Source: Pseudomonadota bacterium
GTDB taxonomy: Bacteria > Pseudomonadota > Gammaproteobacteria > Xanthomonadales > Xanthomonadaceae
NCBI GenBank assembly: GCA_023461075.1
Contig: JAEWNY010000005.1
Span: 1 to 56,104, forward strand
Length of the DNA stretch: 56,104 nucleotides
Reading direction: 5' to 3'
Notes under the pieces: generated by a model
The model's database searches: none
Told to the model about the DNA's origin: nothing
The model's input: the letters and a program-made list of their open reading frames with translations, nothing else
Program-made: the position numbers and the translations under genes
Shown: in pieces, positions 56,084 through 56,104 of the stretch
Layout of the letters: every line of letters begins with the position of its first letter
Numbering within the stretch: the first letter of the stretch is position 1

Positions 56084-56104
56084 GCCCTCGGCGCGGAGCA
56101 CCAG

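Overview
The window is a GC-rich piece of a gammaproteobacterial chromosome, almost certainly family Lysobacteraceae (Xanthomonadaceae), near Stenotrophomonas, Pseudoxanthomonas or Luteimonas. The reasons are the gene content, several TonB-dependent receptors with a VVVTG/VVVTA TonB box, and GTAG-headed REP hairpins of the kind described as SMAG elements in Stenotrophomonas. The genus cannot be fixed from the sequence alone. No phage genes, integrase, IS element, rRNA or CRISPR array was found.

Layout. (1) 1-11125: the distal part of the complex I operon, nuoF (cut by the window edge) through nuoN, all on the + strand with overlapping or nearly touching genes. (2) 11146-11309: a complete initiator tRNA-fMet unit with its own promoter and terminator. 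(3) 11333-24260: a cassette that reads as a system for taking up and using 3-hydroxybutyrate and its oligomers. It holds a GntP-type permease followed by a GMC oxidoreductase and an aldehyde dehydrogenase, a divergent TonB receptor, a CrbS-like hybrid sensor kinase with an SLC5-like membrane sensor, a convergent CrbR-like LuxR/NarL response regulator, and a lipoprotein 3-hydroxybutyrate-oligomer hydrolase. A 16-base motif (14 of 16 identical) lies upstream of both the receptor and the hydrolase. (4) 24305-44865: an alpha-glucan (maltodextrin/pullulan) utilisation locus. It has a LacI regulator, a lipoprotein alpha-amylase, an MFS sugar transporter, a GH13 alpha-glucosidase, a flavin-dependent tryptophan-halogenase-family protein, a pullulanase, a GH97 alpha-glucosidase, a secreted esterase, a large alpha-amylase with an extra C-terminal module, a TonB receptor and an SLC5 symporter. 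An identical 15-base palindromic sequence sits in two of its divergent promoter regions and is the likely LacI operator. (5) 44886-54685: the transcription/translation operon rimP-nusA-infB-rbfA-truB-(exported protein)-rpsO-pnp, with promoter, leader and terminators. (6) 54534-56104: a GH18 chitinase inside a cluster of REP-like hairpins.

How the parts fit. In Escherichia coli the initiator tRNA metY lies directly upstream of rimP-nusA-infB-rbfA-truB-rpsO-pnp. Here the fMet tRNA and rimP are 33.8 kb apart, and the two catabolic cassettes fill the gap, so this looks like a site where carbon-scavenging genes were inserted into a core housekeeping neighbourhood. Both cassettes follow the same plan: outer-membrane receptor, surface or periplasmic hydrolases, inner-membrane permease, and a dedicated regulator.

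No stretch above 300 bases lacks a gene or RNA feature. Long open frames antisense to the nuo, pnp, infB and kinase genes are high-GC shadows and are not listed.
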